Source of the DNA: Rhynchonema sp. JSB1_4
Taxonomy: Eukaryota > Nematoda > Chromadorea > Monhysterida > Xyalidae
Reading direction: 5' to 3'
Assembly (NCBI GenBank): GCA_030248065.1
Contig: JASAMV010006826.1
Span: 1-64,000 of the forward strand
DNA length: 64,000 bases
The notes below the pieces were generated by a model that saw only the letters and a list, made by a program, of their open reading frames with translations, searched no databases and was not told the origin of the DNA. Shown in pieces: positions 13,201 to 25,200 of the stretch. The position numbers and the translations under genes are program-made. Within the stretch, counting starts at the first letter, position 1; the number at the start of each line of letters is the position of its first letter.

Positions 13201-16200
13201 ATGGCCATCACATGTGCAAACAAAAGGGGACAATTGAATATACGTGCAGGAACGTTGGTCTTTATGGGGTATGCCAATATTTAGGTTCCCGATTGAGTTT
13301 TGCTTACAAAATCTGGCTTCCGTCTCACACCGTGTTCAAAATCGAAGAAATGTGTTTGCGAATTGCGTCAAAATTTTTGTTTACAACGCGCTGCGGGTTT
13401 GGGGCCATTTCACACACACTGGATACCAGACAAGACATCATCTTTGAGCGAACATAATAAGCTCTGATTACGACCTCCCAACATAGTGCTGCAGTGCACT
13501 AATTGAAACTGCACGAAACGGTCTTGTGTAGTACCAGAAGAGGAGCATTCAGCTCGTTATCTTAATTGTTATTCCAACGAATATGTCTCGAGGGCCTTAT
13601 TTTTGAGCGAAATGCAGTTTGTTTCAGTCACCGTGAGCACGATTCGGCTGCTTGAGCATCACTCATCTCATTAGATTTCATTCCGCTCCAGTTTTACTAG
13701 AATGTGTGAATATGCGAGTAGTCTTAACGCATGAACATTGAACATCCTTAGAATGTCCGGACTTAGACAGGGAGTTCCTGGGACTGTAATTTTTTGAAAA
13801 ATAAGTCATAAATTCCTCAACGACGAACGTTCCAGAGTGAAATAAGGATTTCTTGTTTTTTTCGGTCTCAACATTTATTTTATTTGGGTGGTTCTCGGTT
13901 TGCACCTGTGCGTGAGTCTGTAATATAAACGGCATGTTATTATTGGTGCTGTTCTCACAAATCACGATGTGGGTTCGGTTCATGTCTCGAGGTCCACATA
14001 ACCTGAAAAAGGTGATCCAATATGATACCCTGGCCTAATTTGGCACTTCGGAACGGCCAGGTGCGCCCTCCAGCTCCGACAGGTGTCTGGGTGTGTGCAC
14101 ATGCGCCGAGCGTAATTTATCTCTATTTGTGCATCTTTATGATGTCTGACATGTGAAAAAAAACCAAAGCGGGTAATTGCAAATTTATGTCATCGCCCAT
14201 GTCTTGGGTAAAAACAGAGGTCCTATTTATTTGGGTGATGTTCCACGATATGCAGATAGCAGCTGTGCAGAATTGGAATCCCAAACCTCGGTTACGGTAT
14301 GGTGCAGGCGCGTGCGGAGTCAATTAGAATGGCTCATGCTTGTCACAGTTTATTGGGCAAATAATGGAGCGTGTGCTTTTCTCTGGTGTACGTTTATAGT
14401 AGCACAAAGATTGCACGACCGTGTATAGGTACCTGGGCATGCCGTGTTATCCTAACAGCCTATAACCGACACTACATATACGCCTCCAATTTCCATGAAT
14501 ACAAGAAGAACAATTAAATTAATGCGCGCGGTTATGTTTTGATTATTATCTACGGCCTGATGTTTCTGAACCCAAATTATAGCAGCAACCCTCTTGCATG
14601 AAAAATCATGAGACAATGGAGCCTTAAATTACTCTGACCCTTCTGTGACCGGGGCTTCACTTCATTTGGGGATCTGCTCTTGTGGCCTTTCAGCTTGAAG
14701 ACTCTTGTGGCGTAATTGAAGCTTGTGGCTCACTGAAGCTTGTGCAGGTTTTTTGGTTGATGTGTTTTACGCACCTGTACAGAAACAGAAGCATTTACTG
14801 AGATTATAAATGGACTTGGGAATGTTCAGGAAAAGAAAGCAGACAATTTTGGCCTGTAAAGAGCTCTCACATGCACCACTTTAAGGTGCTCAAAGTGTTG
14901 GTGTAGGAGGTCAACCGGAACCGAGACCGTTGCGCGAATGTGCTTGATTGTTGACTTTCGTTGTAAACGATTGCTCGTTTATGTACAATGCACTTCTCGT
15001 GTTGTACACACTGTACACCAGGGTGTTGTGTTACGCTTACAGACTAGTTTGATTACGCAATGCACAGCGTCTCTGCGCAAACAGTGTTCGCATGAAGAAA
15101 TCCGAGCTTCCAAAAGCGTCTTTCGAAGTTCCGGTTCTGAGCCCGAAGTTCGGGTTCCTCCCACATTTGGACCAGTAGGTGTAACGGCATATCTACCATG
15201 TGCATACAAACAGCATGACATTAACCCGATACAGGCAGAAGACAGAGGCAGAGTGCATCAGGTGGGAATGGCACATATCAATAGATCAAATCTCGACCCA
15301 GACCAGGGCCTGTGATATGACAAAGTGCGTGTGGTCGTGTGTGATTTTCGCTTTTCGTGAGTCACGCACGAATTACATGAATATTACAATTCCCCATTGG
15401 GTTGTTGTTATACATTATTTGGGCCGAGTTTTTGGAAAATACTACCACATTTGGACAGCAGCTGGGAACATTCAGTCTGATTTCCGTGCACCCGGCCAGG
15501 CCAAACAGGAGCCCACGAAAGTGTTCATGTAATGCTCAGAGAAAGCGGACCTCGAGGGAACAATCCACTGGTTGCGAGACCCATCCATTCTAAGTCTTGC
15601 ATCTGTATAACAGCAAGCTGCATTCAATCACACGGACAAGTTCAGACACATTCCGATATCATACAGACTCATAAATTTGGTTCATGCGGTTCCTGTTCAG
15701 AATTTTGGCATATTCGGAACCCAGAGAACCGGAACTTAAAAATAATGGTGCCGGAATGCACTTACAAATCGGCGGAGAATTGCGTAATTCCGCGCCCGGA
15801 ACGTCGTTTCAGATTGTTGAACATGCGTTTGTGTGTTGATCTTATCAGTGCTTGGTCAATTGAAGACTGACTCAGCGTTTTCAGTAAATTTGACTGGCTC
15901 CCGATACACATTGTGCAAGGGGAATGGTTTAAAATTCAGCAAATACCGACAAAATGAAAGGGTACAAGCACAAGACACACCACCACCTTCTGAACAAAAA
16001 AGCACTGAAATTTCCCACGCGCCTTCCAACGAGAATAATGTGTGTTTATGTCACAAATTTGCGATTATCTATGGCTGTTTTGTGATCTCACTGGACTGAA
16101 AATGTACAGCGAAATTGGCACGTTTTGTGGCACGATATAAATCAAAAGGAGCAGGAGGTTTGAAAGACGAAGTGATGCAAGCCCATTGTTTGGGGGATAG

Positions 16201-19200
16201 TATTATTTTAGAAAATTTGTGCTGTGTGAAATTATGTGTGATGAAGCGTGTAAAATGACGCTCAAGAAAAATAAAAAGATTGAAGTTCCATTCCTAAAAC
16301 ACAAATGGCCGAACTATATGTTATTTTCATATTACAGATCTGCGCAAGCACTTCTATACAGCGCCAGCCAACTCCGTCCTGCCGTTGGGCAGTGCAGTGC
16401 AATTGCCTTGTGAAGCACCCGACGGTGAACCCAGGCCCGAGGTAAATTTGCTCTTTTAGTTTTTTCATCGTTTTCCGGAAAAAATAAAAAAGTTCCTTGT
16501 GCAGATTTTCTGGCTAAAAGACGGTGTCGACCTCATCAAGGGTGCCGACCCTAACGTGATCCTCTCACATGACGGTTCATTGTTGATATCGGCAGCGAGA
16601 CTGTCTGATTCGGGCAACTACACGTGTGGCGCACGCAATCTGGCCAACAGTCGATTGGCACCAACCGCTCAATTGACCATCTATGGTGGGTGCGGGGGGG
16701 GCGCTTTTGGCAGTTTGGACATGTAATTTTTCATGACCATGCGGTACCGAGGCAAAAAAAGGTAGTGAAACCAATCTCCGGCCACCAAGTTTGCCTGAGA
16801 CTTTCGTCCACAATTTCTGTCCACAAAATATGGTTTTTTTGTGATTTCATTGGCACAGCGATCTGACCCGACCTCGAAAATGTTGTGCCCGCACCCACGG
16901 TGAATGATGATCGTAAATAACAATTTGGCTCGTAAAAAATTTCCGCACGTTTTTCTATCTGCGGGGTGGGTGGAGGATCAATATCAACACTTTCGATCAA
17001 CAATATTGTCAGGAATGAAAGGACAAAAAAAGCCATATAACGCATGGTTTTATGACCACTAATCCTTTCCGACCTGCGCCGCACTTGAAAACATTGCCAT
17101 TGTTTGTCAGAGATGTAGATTTCCTTGCTGCCGGGCGGTGCAGTGCCACATTTTTACGACTTTGATGAGTGTTGACTCAGACGCAGAACAAAACTGCCGA
17201 TCGTAAATTACTAATTCATGAATTCGGATCAGGTCATCATAATTTTTTTCCTTTGTTTGCCATCCAGTCTGTGCCAAAAATATGAATTACAAATCATTGT
17301 TATGGGCTGCGGGGCGGATCGAAACTTTCAAGGCTGAGCGCGGTGCATTCATTTTGATATTTTGTTTTTTCATGTTTAATAGTTGTTGTTGGTCACTTGG
17401 GACCTTTAGCAAGGTTCCCAAAATTCTGGCGTTTATGAGGGAGGAGGGCCTAACGAGCAGCAATAAACAGTCACGCAAAAATAACGAGTGTTCGATATGT
17501 ATGAATTCAGATGGCAGTCAATTGGCTTGAATTTCGTAAACCACCACCCATAATGTGGTCATTGTTGTTGTTGTTGTTTATGGTTCATTTTGGGTAGCTA
17601 TGGGTGGGGGACTCAATTATATTTGCATTACAGACCGTTTGATTACATCTATGTTTAGATTAGAATGGTATTGGGCAAGCAAATTGTTTATAAATTGGCC
17701 TGTTTAGCACACATCTGGTTACGATGAAAAACAGCAGTCTAGAGCAGACTGAAATGAGCAAATCTCGCCTTCTTCAAGAAAGGGGACTTTTGTGAATATT
17801 AGTGCCCCTTTTTGAACCATTTCAAAACCAGGCCATGGTGTTATGCAATTCCCAAAGCTGCAAAGTTGTGTGTTGTGAAACCACGCTATTGGATTACACA
17901 ACTGAGAGACCAGTCAAACTGCCATGTATGTATGGTCTGGTATGTATATATACAGCTCCATAAATAAGTAAACGATTGGGATACATTGTGGTTCGGCCAT
18001 GACATCATGACACGAGGTGGACAGTGGTCATTTTGGAGGGTGTACACATATGGCATCATCCTTTAAAGCACTTCAGGAGGGATCAAAATATGGAACATGG
18101 CAGGCCAGAGAGCACTTCAATTTATGAGATCTGCTGCTTCACACACGCGCGCATGCACACACACCAGCACAGAGATGGGCTAATGATATGTGAAGGACTT
18201 GGGGATTAACAATTTGCGGGGGTCATGCACCAATGGGGTCCCTGAAAATTATCACTTAAATAATGGCAGTCAATTGTAAGGAACCGCAACCCCCTGTTTG
18301 GTGACGAAACTAAACACCTGTGGATCACAGCGAAGAGTGGGAGGGGACACTTGACACTAGCAGTTCGTAAAACATTTCAATACCTCTCTCGATCATGATT
18401 TGGGTTTGTGAAGCGGGATTTGATGTAAAGCAGGGACGGACTATCGAGATAAAATATGGCCTACCACTTTTAACATTCGATCATGATGTGAATTAAGGCA
18501 AATTTTGTGGGGTCGACCAAAGAAGTGCAAGGCAATGGATGAAATGAAATCAGGCAAAAATCAAACGGTCACCTTTCACACTATAGCACACCTAAAATCA
18601 CCATCCGCGTGTTATTTGAATCACGTGTTCTGTGTTCATCGGGGGCTTTTACACTGATGCACAATCTGTGTCTGCTAAAACAAAACGGAGCACCCAAAAA
18701 GAATCTTGTGCAGTTCACATTATCTGGTGTCATCCCAGTGTATGAGAAATGACTCGGCCAATTTAGGGAATAAAATGGGAACAGAAATAAAATCAGACAG
18801 AAGCTATAAACAAACATGTTTTTCTGTATTTGCAGTTGACGGCGGCTGGTCAGAGTGGACATCATGGGCTGGACATTGCGAAATCGATTGTGTTCGTTTT
18901 GAGCGAGCGATGCGCGACCCACAACGAAGGGGCGGGCCTGACCTGATACCGAAACTGTCACGATTCAGACAATGCGACAGCCCGGCACCAAGGAATGGAG
19001 GAAGGAGGTACGGTATAGGTCATCCTTTTTTATATAGTTGCGAATCGAGGTACTTTTCGGGATCTTTATTCTCCACACTCGATATAAACAGAATGATAAT
19101 ACAAATACAATCCGACCACTTCATAAATCATACACAATATAAGGCACAGAATCTACGATTCCCACTTCTTCCCCCTTTTCGGAAGGAAATTACCACCGAA

Positions 19201-22200
19201 TGCAGCAGCATTTTACTCTCTTCACTAAAACTTTCTCTATAAATCTTCATGTTCAGCACATAATTGATGTTGGCTGGAACTGCTAATCTCATCAATTAAT
19301 CCTTTCTCAAACATTGCACATCCGTGCACCTTTCTCTTTCCAACAAAGCAACTCTAAATTCCACTCGTTTGTGCCTTTTCTCAAATCAAACTCCAAGCCT
19401 TCTTACTCCCTACTTTCTCTTTTCGTTCCAAAAAATAATCAGAAGGGTGCTAGAAGAGTACAAAACTGGCCAGAAAAACACCCGAATGAAAAACAACAAT
19501 GGAAAGTGTACATTTCATAATGTCCCAGATCTACGCACAACATTTTGGAAGATCACACTACACATTTATACTTGGCATTTATTCGTCATACTTTTACTGG
19601 ATCCAGATTTTTTACAAAACGCATGCACATTTACGCAGTTTCATTTGTTCAACTCACGTATTCTCAATGATATGGGACCAAATAGCGTCATTTCCCGCAT
19701 ACCAAACAACAAATACTAATTTTACCAAAATGTTTTTGTATTTTTTTATTTTTTCACTTTTTTTTTGTTTTTTTTTAAATTTTTTACCAACAGCTCTATT
19801 CACCTTCACTTGCCCATTTCTGATGTTTCACAACCGGGCGGCTTTCCATTCACCATTCCGGTCCTCATGCCAGGCTTGCCTTTGCAGCATTTCTGCACGT
19901 GACTCATTTTCCTGCTCTGTGGTACCGTGTGTTTGGCACTGCTGTCAAACAACTGTTCACCTGCACCATTCATCAGACCGATTCCCAGAGAGCACAGACT
20001 CTCGTTTCCAATAATCAAACCATAACCCATGGTGTCTCGGCTCACCAGAAACTCACAATTCTTGATCTTTCCACCAGCCAACTCCAACTTCTTGCTGATT
20101 ACACCAAGGACTTTCAACCTTGCCCGTCCAGCACCTTGCACCTGGATACGCGCTTTGTTTGGCAAGCTTGTCCAACCAAAAGCCTTCACCAACTCCGGTC
20201 GAATCAAATTCACGTCAGAACCGGTGTCGAAACGTGTGTTTCTAACTTTTCTGCCACCAATAACTGGCACTTTCAACAGTGATGTTTCACTTGTCTTCGA
20301 GCCGGGGAAAATTCCTTGATTCACAACAGTGATGCCACCACATTGCTTCACTGGTGTTTCATTCGGGTCGTGTGGCTCAGCACCATAATTGCTGGCTTGA
20401 TTGAAAAACTGAGCGTTGTTGTTGTGCCAGGTCCTGTGGCGGTTGTTCGGATACCAGCCGCGGTTACCGTTGTTCGAATAACCTCTGCGATTGCCACTGT
20501 ATTGGTACGAATTACGATTCTGTGTAGTCTGGTGGGCACTTTGGTCGGCTTGATCGTTCACGTCGCGAATACTACTGCGAATTCGAATGGCCTCGTCTTC
20601 TATTTGAGCGACGTGCTTCATTTCATGAAATGATTTATTTTCAGCCATGGCAACATACATTTTCTGTTTGATGGATTCATGGTAGAGGCCTTCTATGAAA
20701 AACTTGCACATCAAACTCGCCATCGCCTGATCTGACAGTGGGTCCTCAAGGCTACTTGCCGACCTTAATGTTCCTTCTAACAAACCAGCATACTCCCTGA
20801 CAGACTGATCTTTTGTCTGCTTAATGATCAACAGCTCATGTGCCGCGCGCCTTTCAGCAAATTTGTCCCCATACCTCTCATCCAGGAACGCGAATGTCGC
20901 GGCTAAACTTTCTTTCACTGGTTTGGGCTGTTTGTCGTACAACGTAGCCGCCTCGCCGGTGAGACAAAATCGAACGTACATAATTGCTACCTTGTCGTCA
21001 GCGCTGGTCTTGTCGATTTTGATCTTGACATAGTCTCGCCAGGTCGAATAACTGCCAGATTTGCCGTCAAACTTGAAATCATCGCACAACAATCTTAAAT
21101 CATCAGACTTGGCATTTGCATTTTGTTCATCATTCAAATTTCTAATCATTTTCAAGATCAGTTCATTCTGTTGTTTCATCAGCTCGATCAATGCGCTTGT
21201 TTCGTCTGGCTGCTGATGTTTAACAGTCTTCGTTGATGTTTCATTCCTTTCTGATCTTGAAGGTGGCTGTAAACCTGCAGGACCTGCGTCAGACTCAACA
21301 CCTGCAGCTGCAAAACGTTTGTGCTCCGAATTTAGATCACCGCTAGAATTTGAATGATTCGGTGCCAAGCTGGGTGAATTCAAAACATTGGTCTTGTACT
21401 GTGGTTTGTTATCATGCCCTTTCTGTGACTCCGTTCTGACTGTATCCTGAACTGATTGACTTATATGTTGGCCTGTTTTTGTGTTGGCAGTCGATAGATC
21501 AAAATTGCTGCCTTTCTTATCTGTGTATTTCTGATGTACCATCTTGGCCTTGTTTGGATTGTGTTCATTTTGTGGTACATCGAACTGATCCATACCAAAA
21601 TGCAGTTTGTCTTTCGAGTTCTTCGACAAAACTGGCTGAGATGGAATCAGTTCTTTCACAGTCGTGTCGTTTACATGCCAGTTTTGGATAAAGTCAAATG
21701 TGGTATTGGTCATTTGTGACTTTTTAATTTTGCTCTTCACTCGTTTGATCGAGGTCGACCGTTGCAAATTGTGATACAGGCCACTACGTCTGTGAGTTGG
21801 CACGATCGGTTTGTGACGTCATTTGTGATGTGGCATAATCATCCTCACTTGGTATCACATCTGCCATCTTTGGGTTACGGTAGGCCTGCTGTTGGTCTTC
21901 ACGTGCCACGTCGTCGTATTTTTTGCTCGGATCGATCTTTGTCATCGGCATTTTCGAGACGGGCAGATCGATAGTAACGGGACGGAATCGGCCGACTTCG
22001 AGTTGGATGATCTGATTGGATGTGTACCTGAATTGAATTTTGTGATAGAACTTGAAAATTTCATTCACAATCAGACTGAATCCGTTCATGACGATGCACC
22101 AATCTGAATCAATGTCCGGCAGTTCGATCGACAGGTAGTCGAGATCTGGGTCCGAATTGATCAGAGCTTGCAAATTGGCGTACAATTCAATAGCAGCGCT

Positions 22201-25200
22201 GCGGCTTGGCTTATCTGCGAGATCGTTGATCATGCTGGTCATATCGCCAATTTCGTGCAGCACATTGCCGTGCGGATCGTCTTCTTCCTCATCCCCATAG
22301 CACGCGACGTTGCGACGCAGAACAGCAGATCGCATTTTGGTCGATGTCGTCATGCTGACAGGTCCCCGCAGGTCCACCAGTTGCGAATCGAGGTACTTTT
22401 CGGGATCTTTATTCTCCACACTCGATATAAACAGAATGATAATACAAATACAATCCGACCACTTCATAAATCATACACAATATAAGGCACCCACCACACC
22501 CACCCCTTGGAGACACAAAATTGCTCAAGAGGCGGATTCTGTCGTGGTGCGTACATTTTATTTGTATTTCTCAATATTTCTCCATTGATATTTTTATATA
22601 ATTAATTTTCAGCCAACATCGGTGGTGATTTAGCATCGAATCAGAATTCTCCCAATTTTGGTGGTGCCACTTGGCAGACCAACCTGGCCCTGGTAGCTGG
22701 CCTATCCATTGCTGCATTGTTGTTGATTTTCGTGCTGATTCTCATCTTCTGGATTTGTTGTCGAAATCGAAAGTGTTGCAAATCGTCGAAAAAGAGCAAG
22801 CACGATCGGTACTATGCCGGACGCGGAGGTATGAACGAACGACGCTTCTGAGCTCAAACTCCACTTTGATTAAAATTTGGTGTTCAAAGTTGGTGATCGG
22901 ATCAAATTCATCTTTCGCCTCAAAATCTTGTCACTTGAAAAACACAAAGCCGATCCGGTCAGGTGCAGAGATCTTCAAAATCCACTTTTTGGTACAAAAA
23001 ATAGCAAGAAATTAACTTCCAATTCATGCAGGTCATCTCGAGTCAGTGTTGCACCCGGACCTAACCCAGCACACGCTGCTGCCACAACAGGACTCGTACA
23101 AGAACGGCGCCATTATGTATGGCTCGCCAATGCATCACACAAACGAACCACCAACAGGCACCTACTCGTTGAGGAGTGGACGGTCTTCGGCCACTTATGG
23201 CAGTCACAAACAGGTGAACGGGACGGATGTGGCTTCGTGCAAACAGTTGTTGGTGTTGCATCAAGCTTGGGGTCGAATCGGAAGCGTGGGAGCGGGTTTA
23301 CGCTAGTAGAAATTGACATCAGTGAAATTCAAGGAACTTGGTAATTAAATCATGCGATATTCAGGTCGCACACTAGCATAACCAGATGAAACATCAATCA
23401 GGCAACCATCACTATGAAGTGAGCAGCGTGTTTTAGCTGCCCTCTTTTCTAATCGATTATCGCAAATGGGCTAATGTGCACCAGGTCATCGTCAGTGCCA
23501 ATGCACCACATGGCCACGTGCGGCAAAAAGGTTAAAAAATACGCACTATATCTGATTCTATCCTTTCAATTTTCAGCGCAATGGCTATCCAATGATGATC
23601 ACCGGCAGCAAGGCAGCCCTGCTCGAGCACGCAGTCAACGGTGGTGGTAGCGGCCCGGGTGGTGTGTCGGGCTCATCAGGGTCGAGTCACAGTGGTGGAT
23701 CGATGGAATACGGGACGCGGCCGATGCCCATCGTGCCATTGCCACAGCCACCCACACAGCAACGGGCGAAACGATGCGTCAGTCAGGTAATGCGCACTAT
23801 TGTGGGATCCAGAATGTTAGTACCGTGCGTATGAGGGGAACCCTATGAGTTGTGCAGCGCCGTGCCGACATGTTCTCACAGACAACTTGCGCGGCAGGTC
23901 CTCGTCAGTGCGAATGCACCAAATGGCAACATAACCCCTGAATCCCACACACGAGGTGATTTTAGTTTTGAAACTGCATGTAATGACAGCTATTTGAATT
24001 CGGCCCAGTTCGTGTCCGAAACAAAAGTACATACATACATAGTACGTCATAAACTTTGCAGGTCTCCGATGAGAACTACGCCGCTCTGTACGATGTGTGC
24101 GGCATGGAGGAGCACATGGAGGAAGTCGAAGAACGGTTGGTGGCTTGTCGGGCTTCATGTCCTCAAACCGATGTTCAAACTTTGCGATCGGACGACCCCA
24201 ACTTTGATAGCATCTGCCAAAATCCACACCACACTTCTTCTGCTTTACTTCTGCATTTTCCAACGTCGTGTCAATTTTTCTTCAGAACATCCCTAATATC
24301 CAACCTCGAGTTCGAGTCACTCACCGTGGCGCAAGTCGACCATCGTGGCGGTCGTTTGACTCTGCCACATTGTGGCGTGTCATTGACCGTGCCAGAGGGT
24401 GCGCTTGACAGAAGGGACTCGCAGGAATTGTTCCTCGCCGTCTGTAGGGATCAGTCGCAACAACCCCACACTTCTGGTCAGTATATCGATTTCAGTTTTT
24501 GCATAATTTGGGGTAAATTTTTTGAATCTGCTTGATCACGTGGTGTTTTCTATTGAGTGAAACCGGAGATTTATGGATATCGCTAATTTTGACCAGCGTA
24601 AAATGAGTAACAGCCTGGGCAGAGCTTTTACGCTGGTCAATGCAGTATGTGGTGGCACCAGTGAACCTCGTCAAAAAATCACGTCAAAAGACTAATTACG
24701 ATCCGTTCAAATAACGCCCATCAAGTTCTACACCGAGCAAAATTCGATCGTCACAATATTTTTGACTGATTGATTTCCAGACTCCGAAACACTGATCAGT
24801 CCGCTGGTGGTGTGCGGTCCGAGCACCGTGACGCTGCGTAAACCGGTGGTGATCACGATACCGCATTGTGCACAACTGGCACCGTTGAACAGTTGGCGTA
24901 TTAGTGTACATTGGATGGATGACAATGAAACATCACAGGACACACAGCAACAGACACCGTGGCAGGTAAGATAGGGCACATAACGTAACCTGTCGATCGC
25001 AGTAACCCATATTGCATCCGAACACTGCACTGTACCGTAATCCACCAACTACAGTAACCCCCGCATTGTAGCACGCAGTGACGTACGGCGAGGAGACGCT
25101 GGCCGCACCGATGTACATGCAGTTGGACCCGGCTTGTGCGCACATAATGACCGATCAATTGTGCCGATTGGCGCTGATCGGGTCGAATCGTGTCGCTTCA

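Larger units (their letters stand above)
19036..22490 (-). mobile_element. LTR retroelement with gag-protease and no pol, inside unc-5
   Basis: A 3.45-kb element in antisense orientation to unc-5, bounded by identical 112-bp direct repeats (19036-19147 and 22379-22490). Reading on the minus strand, the 5' LTR is followed at once by a possible primer-binding site (TGGTGGACCTGCGG, about 22379-22362). A purine-rich tract (complement of 19161-19179) lies 13 bp before the 3' LTR. Inside are two overlapping frames, one of unknown function and one encoding Gag and a retropepsin. There is no reverse transcriptase, RNase H or integrase, so the element must depend on another for mobility. The flanks (TATAT and CCACC) do not form an evident target-site duplication. 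Confidence 0.8.

Noticed and set aside
22168..22588. Plus-strand frames across the right LTR joined to unc-5
   Set aside because: The LTR is open in this frame, but it leads out of frame with the conserved TSP1 residues downstream.
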